DNA of 15,388 nt, from the NCBI GenBank assembly GCA_014377395.1, contig JACMPS010000005.1:1-15388 (forward strand), written 5' to 3'. Position numbers and translations under genes: made by a program. Of this stretch, positions 6,986 through 14,272 are shown in pieces. Position 1 is the stretch's first letter. Each line of letters starts with the position of its first letter. The stretch comes from Chthonomonadaceae bacterium (GTDB lineage Bacteria > Armatimonadota > Chthonomonadetes > Chthonomonadales > Chthonomonadaceae). The notes beneath the pieces were generated by a model. The model had not been told where the DNA came from. It saw only the letters and a program-made list of their open reading frames with translations, and did not search any database.

Positions 6986-7609
6986 TTAAGGTGTAGTCGA
7001 ACCGGACGGCGGCATTCCCGGCGAGGGAGTTGTCGGCGGAGTTGTGGTTTTCAAGGGGGGCGTGTTGCCCGAATTGGATAGAGGAGCGTCAACCGTAGCC
7101 AGCACAATGACCGTCATTTTTCCTTCGGTTTTCACTTCGACAACCCGGTCTTTCCCGTCCTTACCTGAGAGCAGATAGCGATAAGAAGCACCCTCTCCCT
7201 CCTGCGCTTCAACACGAGTCGCGCCCACGAAATTCTTCTTGTAGAACGCATCTACCTGCGTTACGGAATCAAGCGTCTCCTGCTCCAGCATCATTGCGCT
7301 CGTCATTACCGGAAGCACACGCTCGGTGCCGTCCGGGTTTTTGCGGGGTTCCGCGCCGGGGTACGCGGGCAATCCGAGTTCCGCAGCAGAAAAGGATTTC
7401 ATCTCCGGCTTTTTATTGTCTCTTCCGGTTTCGTTGCCGGATCGAGAGGGCGTTCCCGCCGATTTCGAGGGGGTCATGCGAGTAGGCAAAGTCTCTACGG
7501 GCTTGCCATCGGTCACGACTTTTTCCATATTTTTCGGGTCATTATAGCAACCGGGCAGGGAAAACGTCAGCGCACATAAAGCGAAAAGCGAAAGGGTTTG
7601 TGATTTCAT
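6986..7609 (-). CDS. Predicted lipoprotein with YPGA-type domain
   Basis: This is a 207-aa protein from ATG 7609, supported by GGAG 7 nt upstream and by an immediate lipoprotein signal: MKSQ, a hydrophobic core and lipobox SLPGC with C21. The frame stays open upstream into the thymidine kinase gene, but those residues would be antisense and would bury the signal peptide. After a Pro/Ser/Thr linker, the core contains ELGLPAYPGAEP (about residue 90), a MLEQETLDSVTQVDAFYKKNF segment and a short beta-like C-terminal half. The LP-x-YPGA ... V-x-x-FYKK arrangement resembles an uncharacterised domain seen in other bacteria; I recall it only as a pattern and assign no function. The last 30 or so residues are Pro/Thr-rich. 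It is divergent from tdk, and a terminator follows. Confidence 0.8.
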   Translation of the reverse strand: MKSQTLSLFALCALTFSLPGCYNDPKNMEKVVTDGKPVETLPTRMTPSKSAGTPSRSGNETGRDNKKPEMKSFSAAELGLPAYPGAEPRKNPDGTERVLPVMTSAMMLEQETLDSVTQVDAFYKKNFVGATRVEAQEGEGASYRYLLSGKDGKDRVVEVKTEGKMTVIVLATVDAPLSNSGNTPPLKTTTPPTTPSPGMPPSGSTTP

Positions 7610-7631
7610 GTTAAGTCTCCATTTGAGATTT

Positions 7632-7637
7632 ATTATA
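7632..7637 (-). promoter_or_regulatory. Candidate -10 box of the lipoprotein gene
   Basis: The minus strand reads TATAAT here, 22 bp upstream of the lipoprotein ATG. No clear -35 hexamer lies at 17 bp (AGGCGT). It sits back to back with a TACAAT for the thymidine kinase gene at 7671-7676, giving a compact divergent promoter region. Confidence 0.45.
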
Positions 7638-7670
7638 GCCCGAAGGGGCTGAAAACGCCTGTGCAGGGAG

Positions 7671-7676
7671 TACAAT
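7671..7676 (+). promoter_or_regulatory. Candidate -10 box of the thymidine kinase gene
   Basis: TACAAT matches the consensus at five of six positions and lies 63 bp before the tdk start. The -35 position is poor. Together with the opposite TATAAT at 7632-7637 it implies a divergent promoter pair. Confidence 0.4.
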
Positions 7677-7739
7677 AAAGGAAAATTCAAGAGCGAATTT
7701 TGCGATTTCCAACTTACTTCGCTCAGGAGAATTTGCGCT

Positions 7740-8462
7740 GTGTCCTCCCCAAAAAAGCCGCTCGGCTCACTCACCGTTATCTGTGGCAGTATGTTCTCCG
7801 GGAAAACCGAAGAACTCATTCGCCTTGTGCGCCGTGCGATGCACGCAAAAAAAGTCGTGCAGGTTTTTAAGTCGTCTCTGGAAACCCGATGCGATACCAC
7901 CTTGATTCGCACCCATGACGGCATTTCTTTCAGTGCCTACACCGTCCGCAACTCGGCGGAAATGGAACACATGATTTTGCCCGAAGTGCAGGTTGTCGGT
8001 ATTGAAGAGGTGCAGTTTTTCGACGACAAAGTCGTCGAACTTTGCAAGATTCTCGCAGACCGGGGCGTTCATGTCATCGCGGCGGGTCTCGATCAGGACT
8101 TTCGCGGAATGCCTTTTTCCTTTATGCCGCAACTTCTCGCAGTTGCCGATAATGTGATGAAACTGCACGCAATTTGCAAAGTCTGCGGCGAAGAAGCAAG
8201 CCGTACTCAACGGCTTGTAGACGGTTTGCCCGCCCGCTATGATGATCCCATTATTCTCGTTGGAGCCGAAGAAAGTTACGAAGCGCGTTGTCGGCGTTGC
8301 CACGTCGTTGTCTATGCGAAAAAGCGTTCACGACCGTTTCGCCCGCACGAGGCTCATAAGCCGAAATCACACAATGGTAACGGCAAAGCCTGTACTTCTC
8401 ACCAGGATACGAATGAACCCACTGAAGAAGACCTTTCTCAACTGGAGATGTTTGCGGATTAG
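7740..8462 (+). CDS. tdk: Thymidine kinase, type II
   Basis: This enzyme phosphorylates thymidine to dTMP in the salvage pathway in the cytoplasm. The 240-aa protein has the P-loop GSMFSGKT at 16-23, GIEEVQFF at 87-94 with E90 as the expected catalytic base, GLDQDFRGMPF at about 116-126, and the lasso segment near 156-180 (PARYDDPIILVGAEESY). Four zinc ligands are seen as C146/C149 and C184/C187. The acidic residue before the catalytic glutamate is Glu, where the family usually has Asp. The start is GTG at 7740 with AGGAG 10 nt upstream. The catalytic core ends near residue 195; a further 45 or so residues form a basic then acidic, probably disordered, extension. That makes it somewhat longer than typical enzymes of about 190-205 aa. 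Confidence 0.96.
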   Translation: MSSPKKPLGSLTVICGSMFSGKTEELIRLVRRAMHAKKVVQVFKSSLETRCDTTLIRTHDGISFSAYTVRNSAEMEHMILPEVQVVGIEEVQFFDDKVVELCKILADRGVHVIAAGLDQDFRGMPFSFMPQLLAVADNVMKLHAICKVCGEEASRTQRLVDGLPARYDDPIILVGAEESYEARCRRCHVVVYAKKRSRPFRPHEAHKPKSHNGNGKACTSHQDTNEPTEEDLSQLEMFAD

Positions 8463-8516
8463 CGTCCGATACTTCGTCAAGGTGGTTTCGTTGGGTGGAT
8501 ACGCTACTTGTACGCT

Positions 8517-8616
8517 CTATAATTACTTGCTATGCCCCATAATCAGGAGGGTTCAGAGAGCGGAACCCCTACGAATAGATCACAACGTACTACCTTGGGA
8601 TAACACCGGATTATAG
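8517..8616. repeat. Inverted-repeat-bounded intergenic element with internal hairpin
   Basis: CTATAAT at 8517-8523 and ATTATAG at 8610-8616 are exact complements bounding about 100 bp between the convergent tdk and DinB-like genes. Inside, GGGTTC (8549-8554) and GAACCC (8563-8568) form a 6-bp hairpin with an 8-nt loop and no U-tract. The outer right arm overlaps the stop codon of the DinB-like gene. It may be a small dispersed repeat or a weak terminator. The TATAAT word on the plus strand has no gene ahead of it. Confidence 0.4.
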
Positions 8617-9138
8617 AAGGCGGGTTCTCTCTTTTTCTTCTTCGTCAAAGAGAATCCGTCCTTTCAGATACTCGATCTGAGCGGCGTGCTGGATGTCGTG
8701 CATCCTCATTTCCTCAATGTATTGCGCGACCGTCACTGTTTCGGCTCCCCACTCAAGAGTTTGCGTCAGAGCCTCTTCCGGTAGATGATCCAGTGCCGTG
8801 TTCCATGCCTCCCCGACCTCAAGAAACCATTTCCACACTTCCGCATAATTTTCGATAGGGGGCTTCTCGATTGCCCTAAACGCCGACATTTCTCTCACTG
8901 TTCCGCCCTCTGATAGAAGAGGGAGGGTCAGCCATTTCCACGCCGTCACATGATAAACGATCCCTGAAATCGAACCGTCCTGACCAATTCCGAACTTATG
9001 AGTAGGCCAGTTTACGCTTGAATAAAGACGGGCTTCTTCGGGCGTCACCTCTTCGCCCTGTTTTCTGAGGTAATCGAATGCCTCACGAGTAGAGCGTTTC
9101 AGATGACCAATCAGGGTTTCAGCAATAACGGCTTCCAT
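8611..9138 (-). CDS. DinB-like four-helix-bundle protein
   Basis: This 175-aa protein is read from ATG 9138; a TTG immediately before it is an alternative. An AGAGAG stretch 6 nt upstream is a weak ribosome site. The pattern fits the DinB/DUF664-like metal-binding four-helix fold: an N-terminal helix with H12 (ETLIGHLKRS), the motif GIVYHVTAWKW around residue 60 with a candidate metal histidine, and a C-terminal helix MRMHDIQHAAQIEYLKG near 150-165 with two histidines spaced H-x-x-x-H. Proteins of this fold include thiol-dependent transferases and many members of unknown function; no substrate can be named. It lies 49 bp behind the permease gene on the same strand, so co-transcription is likely. 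Confidence 0.68.
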   Translation of the reverse strand: MEAVIAETLIGHLKRSTREAFDYLRKQGEEVTPEEARLYSSVNWPTHKFGIGQDGSISGIVYHVTAWKWLTLPLLSEGGTVREMSAFRAIEKPPIENYAEVWKWFLEVGEAWNTALDHLPEEALTQTLEWGAETVTVAQYIEEMRMHDIQHAAQIEYLKGRILFDEEEKERTRLL

Positions 9139-9187
9139 CAAACGCTCTCTTTCAGGTCTGCGATTTCAGCGGAGTCAATCGTAAACG

Positions 9188-10399
9188 TTAATCCATGATG
9201 TCGGGCAAAGGCATCATTCGGTTGGGTTCGGGAGGCATGATGCCGCCCTTAAATTTTGATTTGTGGACGTGCTTTAATTTCAGCACATAGCGCCGGAGCA
9301 TCACCCGAATGATCGCGGCAATCGGAGCGGCAAAGAACATTCCGAGCAACGAACCAAGCGTTCCTTCCAAAATCAAATGACCCAGTTCACCCCCGATCAA
9401 AAGCACGATAATAATGATCACCGGGTGCAGTTCGACCCGATCACCAATTAATTTCGGCATGATGAATTTGCTTTCGGCAAGGTGCAGGAAAGTGAAGAAG
9501 GCGAGAACCGCAAGTGCCTTTTGAGGACCATTTTCGTTGCCGATGTAGGTCAGTGCGATAATCGGAATTCCGCCCACAATGGGACCCACAATGGGAATAG
9601 CACGAGTTAGACCTGCAATGACGCCAAAAGTAAACGCATTCTGGACGCCAATGATCAGCAGAAAAATCCAGATCACAACAAAAGCGAGAAGACAGAGAAA
9701 GAATTGCCCGAGGATATATTCGCGCATGATTGAGTTGAACTCGCGCAACATCCGCACGGTTTCACGAAAATGACGCTTGGGAACCAGAGCGATAAACTCA
9801 CGTTTGAGTTCGTGACCGTCCAGAATAAAGTAGAACGCCAGCACAGGCAACAGTACGATCTCAACGACGTTTTTCAGTGAGACAAGACCTCGCATCGCAA
9901 ACGCCATTGCCGTCTTTTGTGAGTTTGCCATAAACTCATCATCTTGAAGTTTGTTGTCCACAACATCTTGAAGCCACTGGGGAGCCTTTTCGCGATACTG
10001 AGTCACCAAAACCTCGCGATTTTTGTAGATGTCGGTGACTTGATGCTGGATTGGTTTCGCGATGAGAACGCCGCTAAGTCCCATAAGGATAACGGCTAAA
10101 ATGAGGGCATATCCGGTGGCAATTCCACGTAAAATATGGTTACGTTTATCGGAGTTCGGAGTACGGATCGCAAAGTGGTGAATTCGGGTGAAAATCTCTT
10201 TTTCGAGTAGCCAGCCAACAAAAGGAGAGAAGACATAAGCCAGTACCGCCCCAATCATCAGGGTAATAATGACTGCCCGCAGGTGATAGGTGAAAAAGAA
10301 AAGGAGTGCGAAAACGCCGAGACGTAGCCCCACGCGCCCCAACGCTCTCAAAACTCCCATTGTGCGCGAATACCACAGATTTGCTTCTTGATCCATCAT
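9188..10399 (-). CDS. AI-2E/PerM-family membrane permease
   Basis: A 403-aa polytopic membrane protein of the AI-2E transporter (UPF0118/PerM) family. The start is taken as ATG 10399 (MMDQEANLW). A TTG 72 bp upstream would add 24 very basic residues and has no ribosome site, while the ATG is preceded by a purine-rich GGAAAGAAAG. About eight membrane segments are apparent: two near 25-70, one near 100-125, one around 190-215, then a cluster from about 240 on. Family signatures include LTRAIPIVGPIVGGIPIIAL (about 282-301) and the C-terminal block LLIGGELGHLILEGTLGSLL followed by FFAAPIAAIIRVMLRR. Members export small molecules or take part in Na+/H+ antiport; the name does not prove AI-2 transport. 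A basic, Pro/Met-rich tail follows. Confidence 0.93.
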   Translation of the reverse strand: MMDQEANLWYSRTMGVLRALGRVGLRLGVFALLFFFTYHLRAVIITLMIGAVLAYVFSPFVGWLLEKEIFTRIHHFAIRTPNSDKRNHILRGIATGYALILAVILMGLSGVLIAKPIQHQVTDIYKNREVLVTQYREKAPQWLQDVVDNKLQDDEFMANSQKTAMAFAMRGLVSLKNVVEIVLLPVLAFYFILDGHELKREFIALVPKRHFRETVRMLREFNSIMREYILGQFFLCLLAFVVIWIFLLIIGVQNAFTFGVIAGLTRAIPIVGPIVGGIPIIALTYIGNENGPQKALAVLAFFTFLHLAESKFIMPKLIGDRVELHPVIIIIVLLIGGELGHLILEGTLGSLLGMFFAAPIAAIIRVMLRRYVLKLKHVHKSKFKGGIMPPEPNRMMPLPDIMD

Positions 10400-10515
10400 A
10401 TCTTTCTTTCCAAACCCCTCTTTGCGCCTTGACGACCCGCGATTGTTATCTCTTTTACGGCTTCTCTGCAAAGAGTGTCACTGTGAAATCGGTCACACCT
10501 TGCCTCGTTTTTATT

Positions 10516-10550
10516 CCTTCCCCATGCAAGGGGGAGGTTAGGAGGGGGTT
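10516..10550 (+). repeat. Palindromic C-rich/GGAGG repeat (copy B)
   Basis: CCTTCCCC, the loop ATGCAA and GGGGGAGG are followed by the tail TTAGGAGGGGGTT. This is the same unit as at 1847-1884 and 14236-14272. It lies in the 306-bp gap between the secDF and permease genes, immediately next to a second inverted-repeat element. Confidence 0.7.
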
Positions 10551-10557
10551 AGAGTCT

Positions 10558-10677
10558 ACGAAGGTGGACTTTGCGCTTTTGGAGCCGTGAGCCGGCAAGA
10601 TAACCTCTGGAATCCCTCTAGGACGAGAATCCGGGGAATGAATTCCCCGGCTAAAGAGGAGCGAAGTCCACCTCCGT
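10558..10677. repeat. 120-bp element with 17-bp terminal inverted repeats
   Basis: The ends ACGAAGGTGGACTTTGC (10558-10574) and the complement of 10661-10677 match at 15 of 17 positions. Inside, CCGGGGAAT and ATTCCCCGG form a perfect 9-bp palindrome at 10631-10650, which on the minus strand could act as a GC-rich hairpin behind secDF. A related core occurs at 14538-14557. There is no coding frame of note. This has the plan of a small non-autonomous repeat. Confidence 0.6.
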
Positions 10678-10705
10678 GAATTGAATGCAGTCTCATCTCC
10701 ACATT

Positions 10706-13240
10706 TTACATTCGGCGGCGGCGTTGCGGTTGCTTGCGGGGAGTGCGCGGTGTTCCGTCCTCATTCATGTCCGGGATCGAGGAGATCGTGCCGTTACTCG
10801 TTGCCCCTGCCGGTGCCGGGGTCGGGTTGATTCGCGGCGTCACAAGCGGACGTTCGCCGGAAGTGTCACGGGCTTTCAAGCCACTGCGAGGTCCGTCACC
10901 CGCGACTCGGTCGCCTGTATCGCCCTTTTTAAAGAGGACAAGAAGCACGGTCGCATTGAAGATCGAGGAATACGTTCCACTGATAATTCCGATCAGCAAG
11001 GCTCCCGTGAACTGATGCACGGCACTTCCTCCAAAGAGGAACAGCATCAGCAAAGTAAACACAACTGTCAGCGACGTGTAGATCGAACGAGTTAGAGTTT
11101 GGTCAATGCTCTTGTCGGCAAGAGCGGTGAACGACTCGCCGCGTTGTCGGCGTTGCAAATTTTCACGGATTCGGTCGAAAACAACAATCGTGTCGTGAAC
11201 CGAAAAGCCAACGACGGTCAACATTGCCGTGACGAAAAGGCTATCTATCTGCCAGTCGAACAACTTGCCCAGAATGGCGAATGAGCCAAAGACGACAAGC
11301 ACATCGTGCAAAAGTGCAACAACGGCACAGACACCATATTTCAATCCTTCTCGATAATCGCCTGCCGTTGCAAAGCGGAACGCAAGGTAAGCCATGATCA
11401 GCAGAGAGGCAACGAGAACCGCAGAAACGGCGTTTTGCGTGAGTTCCTTGCTGATTAAACCGGAGACGTTGGAGAACGAAACCTTCTGACCGGGCGAGAA
11501 GGAGCCCACGCTTTTCTGAACTGCCTCCCCCACCGTCACGCGCTCTTCATCGGAGAGTTTACGCATCGTCACATAGGCGTACTTCGCAGAGACTTCATTG
11601 GCAACCACCACGCGGCTGTCTTTGTATTCCGGCTTGATTTGTGCGAGTGCGTTGATGATCTGATCGGAGGAATGTCGCTCCTGAAACGGCAACACGAGTT
11701 CGGTTCCGCCCTGAAACTCAATGCCCCTCTTCAATCCACCTGCCGCCCAGAAGACCAGACCCGGAATGATGATCGCCGTCGAAATGATCAACCAGAGACG
11801 GGGGTTCCGCATAAAGTTGTGCGCTCGTGGCTTATGATCGCCCTGCACACCGTAGAGGGCGGCGTTTTGCGCTCCCGGAATCGTGACAAGGGAGAAGAGC
11901 AGAGTGCGTGTAACGGTGATTGCGGTAAACATCGAGATCAAAACGCCGAGACCGAGCGTCAGGGCAAACCCGCGAATGGGACCCGTTCCAAAGTTGTAAA
12001 GCACCATACAGGTGATCATCGTACAAACGTTGGAGTCGAGAATCGCGGTGAAGGCTCGCTTAAAGCCGGAGTCAATCGAGGCACGGAGCGTTTTGCCGGA
12101 ACGAAGTTCTTCCTTGATTCGCTCAAAGATCAGGATGTTCGCATCAACCGCCATTCCAATCGAAAGAATGAAGCCTGCAATACCGGGCAGAGTCAGCGTG
12201 ATCGGCTCGATGCCTAAAATCTGTAATCCGCCCTTAAAGACCGCAAAAGAAAAGAGCGTATAGAGGAGCAATGCCACGTCTGCAATAAGACCGGGCAAGC
12301 GATAAACCACCAGCATAAAGATCAAGACCGCACCCAAGCCGAGCAATCCGGCGCGAGTCGTTGTTGCGACGGCTTCCTGTCCAAGTGTGGCTTCGAGGTT
12401 GCGTTGCTCTACGATTTCCAGCCCCACGGGAAGCGCACCCGCATTGAGTTGGTCGGAAAGTTCTTTGGCGGTTTTAAGGGTGAAGTTCCCGTCAATCACG
12501 CCCTTTCCACGGATAACATCATTGATTCGGGGAGCCGTCAGCAATTTTTTGTCGAGGAAAATGGCGAGGTTTTTACCGATATTGGCGCGAGTGACTTCCT
12601 CGAAAGCCCGTCCGCCCTCCTCACTAAACTCAAATTCGATTTGTGGCTTTCCATTTCCAGCACCGGGAACAGCGCGGGAGTTGGGCTTGAGGTCTTTGCC
12701 GCTCACAATGGGATCACCCGAAAAGATTGCCGTCTCCAGGACTTGCAAGGGAATAGGCTGATTTGTTTTCGAATCGTAGATGATCTCGTCTTTAGCTTTT
12801 GTGACGGGATTATCGGTGTCCTGAATTCTCCATTCGCCCGTCGTGAGCTGCGGCAGAAGATAAAACTGAAGGCTTGCCGTAGATTGAATCTGCTTGATCG
12901 CCTCTTCTTTGTTTTTCAAGCCGGGAAGTTCAATAATGATCTGATTTGCCGCCGGCTTCATAATGATGACCGGCTCGGCAACCCCCGTTGCATTCACGCG
13001 GTTTTCCAGAATCTTACGAACCGACTCCAGTTTGTCGGCATTCCATTTCTGCTTTTCGCGTGCCTCGTACTCCTCCGTTTTGGCGCGGAGCGTGACGCGA
13101 ACGCCACCCTGGATGTCCAACCCGTAGCGGGTTCGGGTGTCGCCCAAAATCGGTACACGGTTGCTCCCCGCGACAATAGCGGCAAACAGCGTGATCACAA
13201 CGATCAGGACAAGAAAAAATCGATTCTGAGGTGAAGTCAA
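10706..13240 (-). CDS. secDF: Fused protein translocase subunit SecD-SecF
   Basis: This is the accessory membrane component of the Sec translocon, using proton-motive force to help pull proteins across the membrane. The start is taken as TTG 13240 because GGGAGGA lies just 6 nt upstream; the longer GTG start at 13336 has no ribosome site and adds 32 Arg/Pro-rich residues. The protein is 844 aa. The SecD half has TM1 (RFFLVLIVVITLFAAIVAG), YGLDIQGGVRV at about 40-50, a periplasmic P1 region, then membrane helices with GMAVDANILIFERIKEE near 360-376. The SecF half starts near 480 with another membrane helix, then IEFQGGTEL at about 510 and VGFSVHDTIVVFDRIREN near 675-692. Both halves keep the family signatures. 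A Pro/Arg-rich cytoplasmic tail of about 60 residues ends in RRRRM. yajC is not adjacent in the window. Confidence 0.96.
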   Translation of the reverse strand: MTSPQNRFFLVLIVVITLFAAIVAGSNRVPILGDTRTRYGLDIQGGVRVTLRAKTEEYEAREKQKWNADKLESVRKILENRVNATGVAEPVIIMKPAANQIIIELPGLKNKEEAIKQIQSTASLQFYLLPQLTTGEWRIQDTDNPVTKAKDEIIYDSKTNQPIPLQVLETAIFSGDPIVSGKDLKPNSRAVPGAGNGKPQIEFEFSEEGGRAFEEVTRANIGKNLAIFLDKKLLTAPRINDVIRGKGVIDGNFTLKTAKELSDQLNAGALPVGLEIVEQRNLEATLGQEAVATTTRAGLLGLGAVLIFMLVVYRLPGLIADVALLLYTLFSFAVFKGGLQILGIEPITLTLPGIAGFILSIGMAVDANILIFERIKEELRSGKTLRASIDSGFKRAFTAILDSNVCTMITCMVLYNFGTGPIRGFALTLGLGVLISMFTAITVTRTLLFSLVTIPGAQNAALYGVQGDHKPRAHNFMRNPRLWLIISTAIIIPGLVFWAAGGLKRGIEFQGGTELVLPFQERHSSDQIINALAQIKPEYKDSRVVVANEVSAKYAYVTMRKLSDEERVTVGEAVQKSVGSFSPGQKVSFSNVSGLISKELTQNAVSAVLVASLLIMAYLAFRFATAGDYREGLKYGVCAVVALLHDVLVVFGSFAILGKLFDWQIDSLFVTAMLTVVGFSVHDTIVVFDRIRENLQRRQRGESFTALADKSIDQTLTRSIYTSLTVVFTLLMLFLFGGSAVHQFTGALLIGIISGTYSSIFNATVLLVLFKKGDTGDRVAGDGPRSGLKARDTSGERPLVTPRINPTPAPAGATSNGTISSIPDMNEDGTPRTPRKQPQRRRRM

Positions 13241-13357
13241 AGCGAGTCCTCCCGGCGGTGTTGAAATAGGGGAAGGGTGTGCTTTCGTCGCACAAAAATA
13301 CTTTCCCCGCGCCCGCCGATAGCGAAAATTAGCCACCGTATTCTACTCTTCATTAGG

Positions 13358-13387
13358 AAGCGTGTCAAGTTTCGCGTTGACACGCTT
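13358..13387. promoter_or_regulatory. Inverted repeat overlapping the tetR -35 box
   Basis: AAGCGTGTCAA and TTGACACGCTT are perfect 11-bp complementary arms separated by 8 nt. The right arm begins with TTGACA, the -35 hexamer of the tetR promoter. It lies in the divergent secDF-tetR region, where a TetR-type dimer could block transcription. It shares the GTCAA/TTGAC half-site core with the palindrome at 13413-13426. Confidence 0.6.
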
Positions 13388-13406
13388 TTCATTTGAGAGG
13401 TAGACT
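13377..13406 (+). promoter_or_regulatory. Sigma-70-type promoter of the TetR-family gene
   Basis: TTGACA (13377-13382), an 18-bp spacer and TAGACT (13401-13406) form a plausible promoter, with transcription starting near 13413, inside the second palindrome. The leader to the TTG start is about 40 nt. Confidence 0.6.
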
Positions 13407-13412
13407 GAGTGT

Positions 13413-13426
13413 GGTCAACCTTGACC
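13413..13426. promoter_or_regulatory. Candidate TetR operator at the transcription start
   Basis: GGTCAA-CC-TTGACC is a perfect palindrome with 6-bp arms, placed right after the -10 box. Its position is typical of an autoregulatory operator. The match to this particular regulator is inference from location and the shared half-site. Confidence 0.5.
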
Positions 13427-13454
13427 CAAAGTCAGTTTATACCGGAGGTAATCT

Positions 13455-14159
13455 TTGGAAACCGTAGTGTATGAGGCTTCTGTGCCGTATGATCCCGATC
13501 TTCCTGTGACCCGGAGAGATCGAAAACGGCAAGAAATGTACAACCGCATTTACCGTTCCGCGATTGAGTTACTTTCCTTACGTGAATTCGACTCGGTAAC
13601 GGTTGAAGAAATTACGGAAGCCGCCGATGTGGGCAAAGGAACTTTTTTTCGACATTTCGCCTCAAAGGAAGCCGTGATTGCCGCCTACTTCGAAGAAACT
13701 CGTGATTTGCTGGTTCATGCTCTCGAAGACCCGGAACCCGAACTGCAAGACCGCATCTCCCCGGAAGCCTACGGGCATGGCATTCACCCGGGTCCGATCT
13801 GGAAACGGTTTGTAGGAACGACCTATCTTGCCGCCTCCCGTGACGGGCGCAGTCACCGCTTGATTCGCACCCTGCTTGCCCTCTCCGCCGCCAACGACAC
13901 GGTGCGAGCCGCGTCCCTCAGTGCCAAAGCCCAACTCGTGCAAACGATCACCGCTTACATGAAAGAAGGACAACGCACAGGAGAGTTCCGCGCTGATTTT
14001 GCGCCGGAGGCACTCGCCTCCTTCACCCGAAACCTCTATTACGGAACCCAACTCGCCTGGGCGCAAACCGACGACGACTCGCGCTTCGAGAACCATATCG
14101 CCTCCTCGATAGCACTGGCATGGTTTGCGGTGAGGAAGTCAGGAGAAGAAGTGTCATAG
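13455..14159 (+). CDS. TetR-family transcriptional regulator
   Basis: This 234-aa protein starts at TTG 13455 with GGAGGT 6 nt upstream. An N-terminal arm of about 20 residues precedes the TetR_N domain. Helix 1 spans about 24-42 (KRQEMYNRIYRSAIELL), and the helix-turn-helix spans about 47-68 (VTVEEITEAADVGKGTFFRHF), with the typical G-K-G-T-F-F-R-H-F recognition helix. The C-terminal part is a helical, family-variable ligand and dimer region with no diagnostic residues, so the inducer is unknown. It is divergent from secDF across about 210 bp that contain a TTGACA/TAGACT promoter and two palindromes. Autoregulation is likely. Control of secDF is possible but not shown, and no drug pump lies next to it in the window. 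Confidence 0.93.
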   Translation: METVVYEASVPYDPDLPVTRRDRKRQEMYNRIYRSAIELLSLREFDSVTVEEITEAADVGKGTFFRHFASKEAVIAAYFEETRDLLVHALEDPEPELQDRISPEAYGHGIHPGPIWKRFVGTTYLAASRDGRSHRLIRTLLALSAANDTVRAASLSAKAQLVQTITAYMKEGQRTGEFRADFAPEALASFTRNLYYGTQLAWAQTDDDSRFENHIASSIALAWFAVRKSGEEVS

Positions 14160-14194
14160 TTAAGTATTGAGTGTTGAGATAAAGATTTTCCCTA

Positions 14195-14272
14195 CCCTCC
14201 TTACGCTCAGGAAGAATAAGTGCATCACTCTTGTTCCTCCCCCTTATGAAAGGGGGAAATTAGGAGGGGGTT
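14195..14272 (+). repeat. Composite palindromic C-rich/GGAGG repeat (copy C)
   Basis: The main unit at 14236-14272 has CCTCCCCCTT, a short loop, AAGGGGG and the tail TTAGGAGGGGGTT. A half copy with ACGCTCAGGA sits at 14195-14216, as in copy A. The 20 bp leading into the main unit (14224-14243) match 1794-1813 at 19 of 20 positions, so the two composites share ancestry beyond the hairpin. Confidence 0.68.

Noticed and set aside
7610..7924. Upstream extension of the lipoprotein frame into tdk
   Set aside because: It overlaps the tdk coding sequence in antisense and hides the lipobox signal peptide. ATG 7609 has a GGAG site.
12404..13234. 276-codon plus-strand frame antisense to secDF
   Set aside because: It lies wholly opposite a well-conserved SecD coding region and shows no family motif or ribosome site.
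13241..13336. GTG start for secDF giving 32 extra residues
   Set aside because: The extra segment is Arg/Pro-rich without a ribosome site, whereas TTG 13240 has GGGAGGA 6 nt upstream and begins directly before the first membrane helix.
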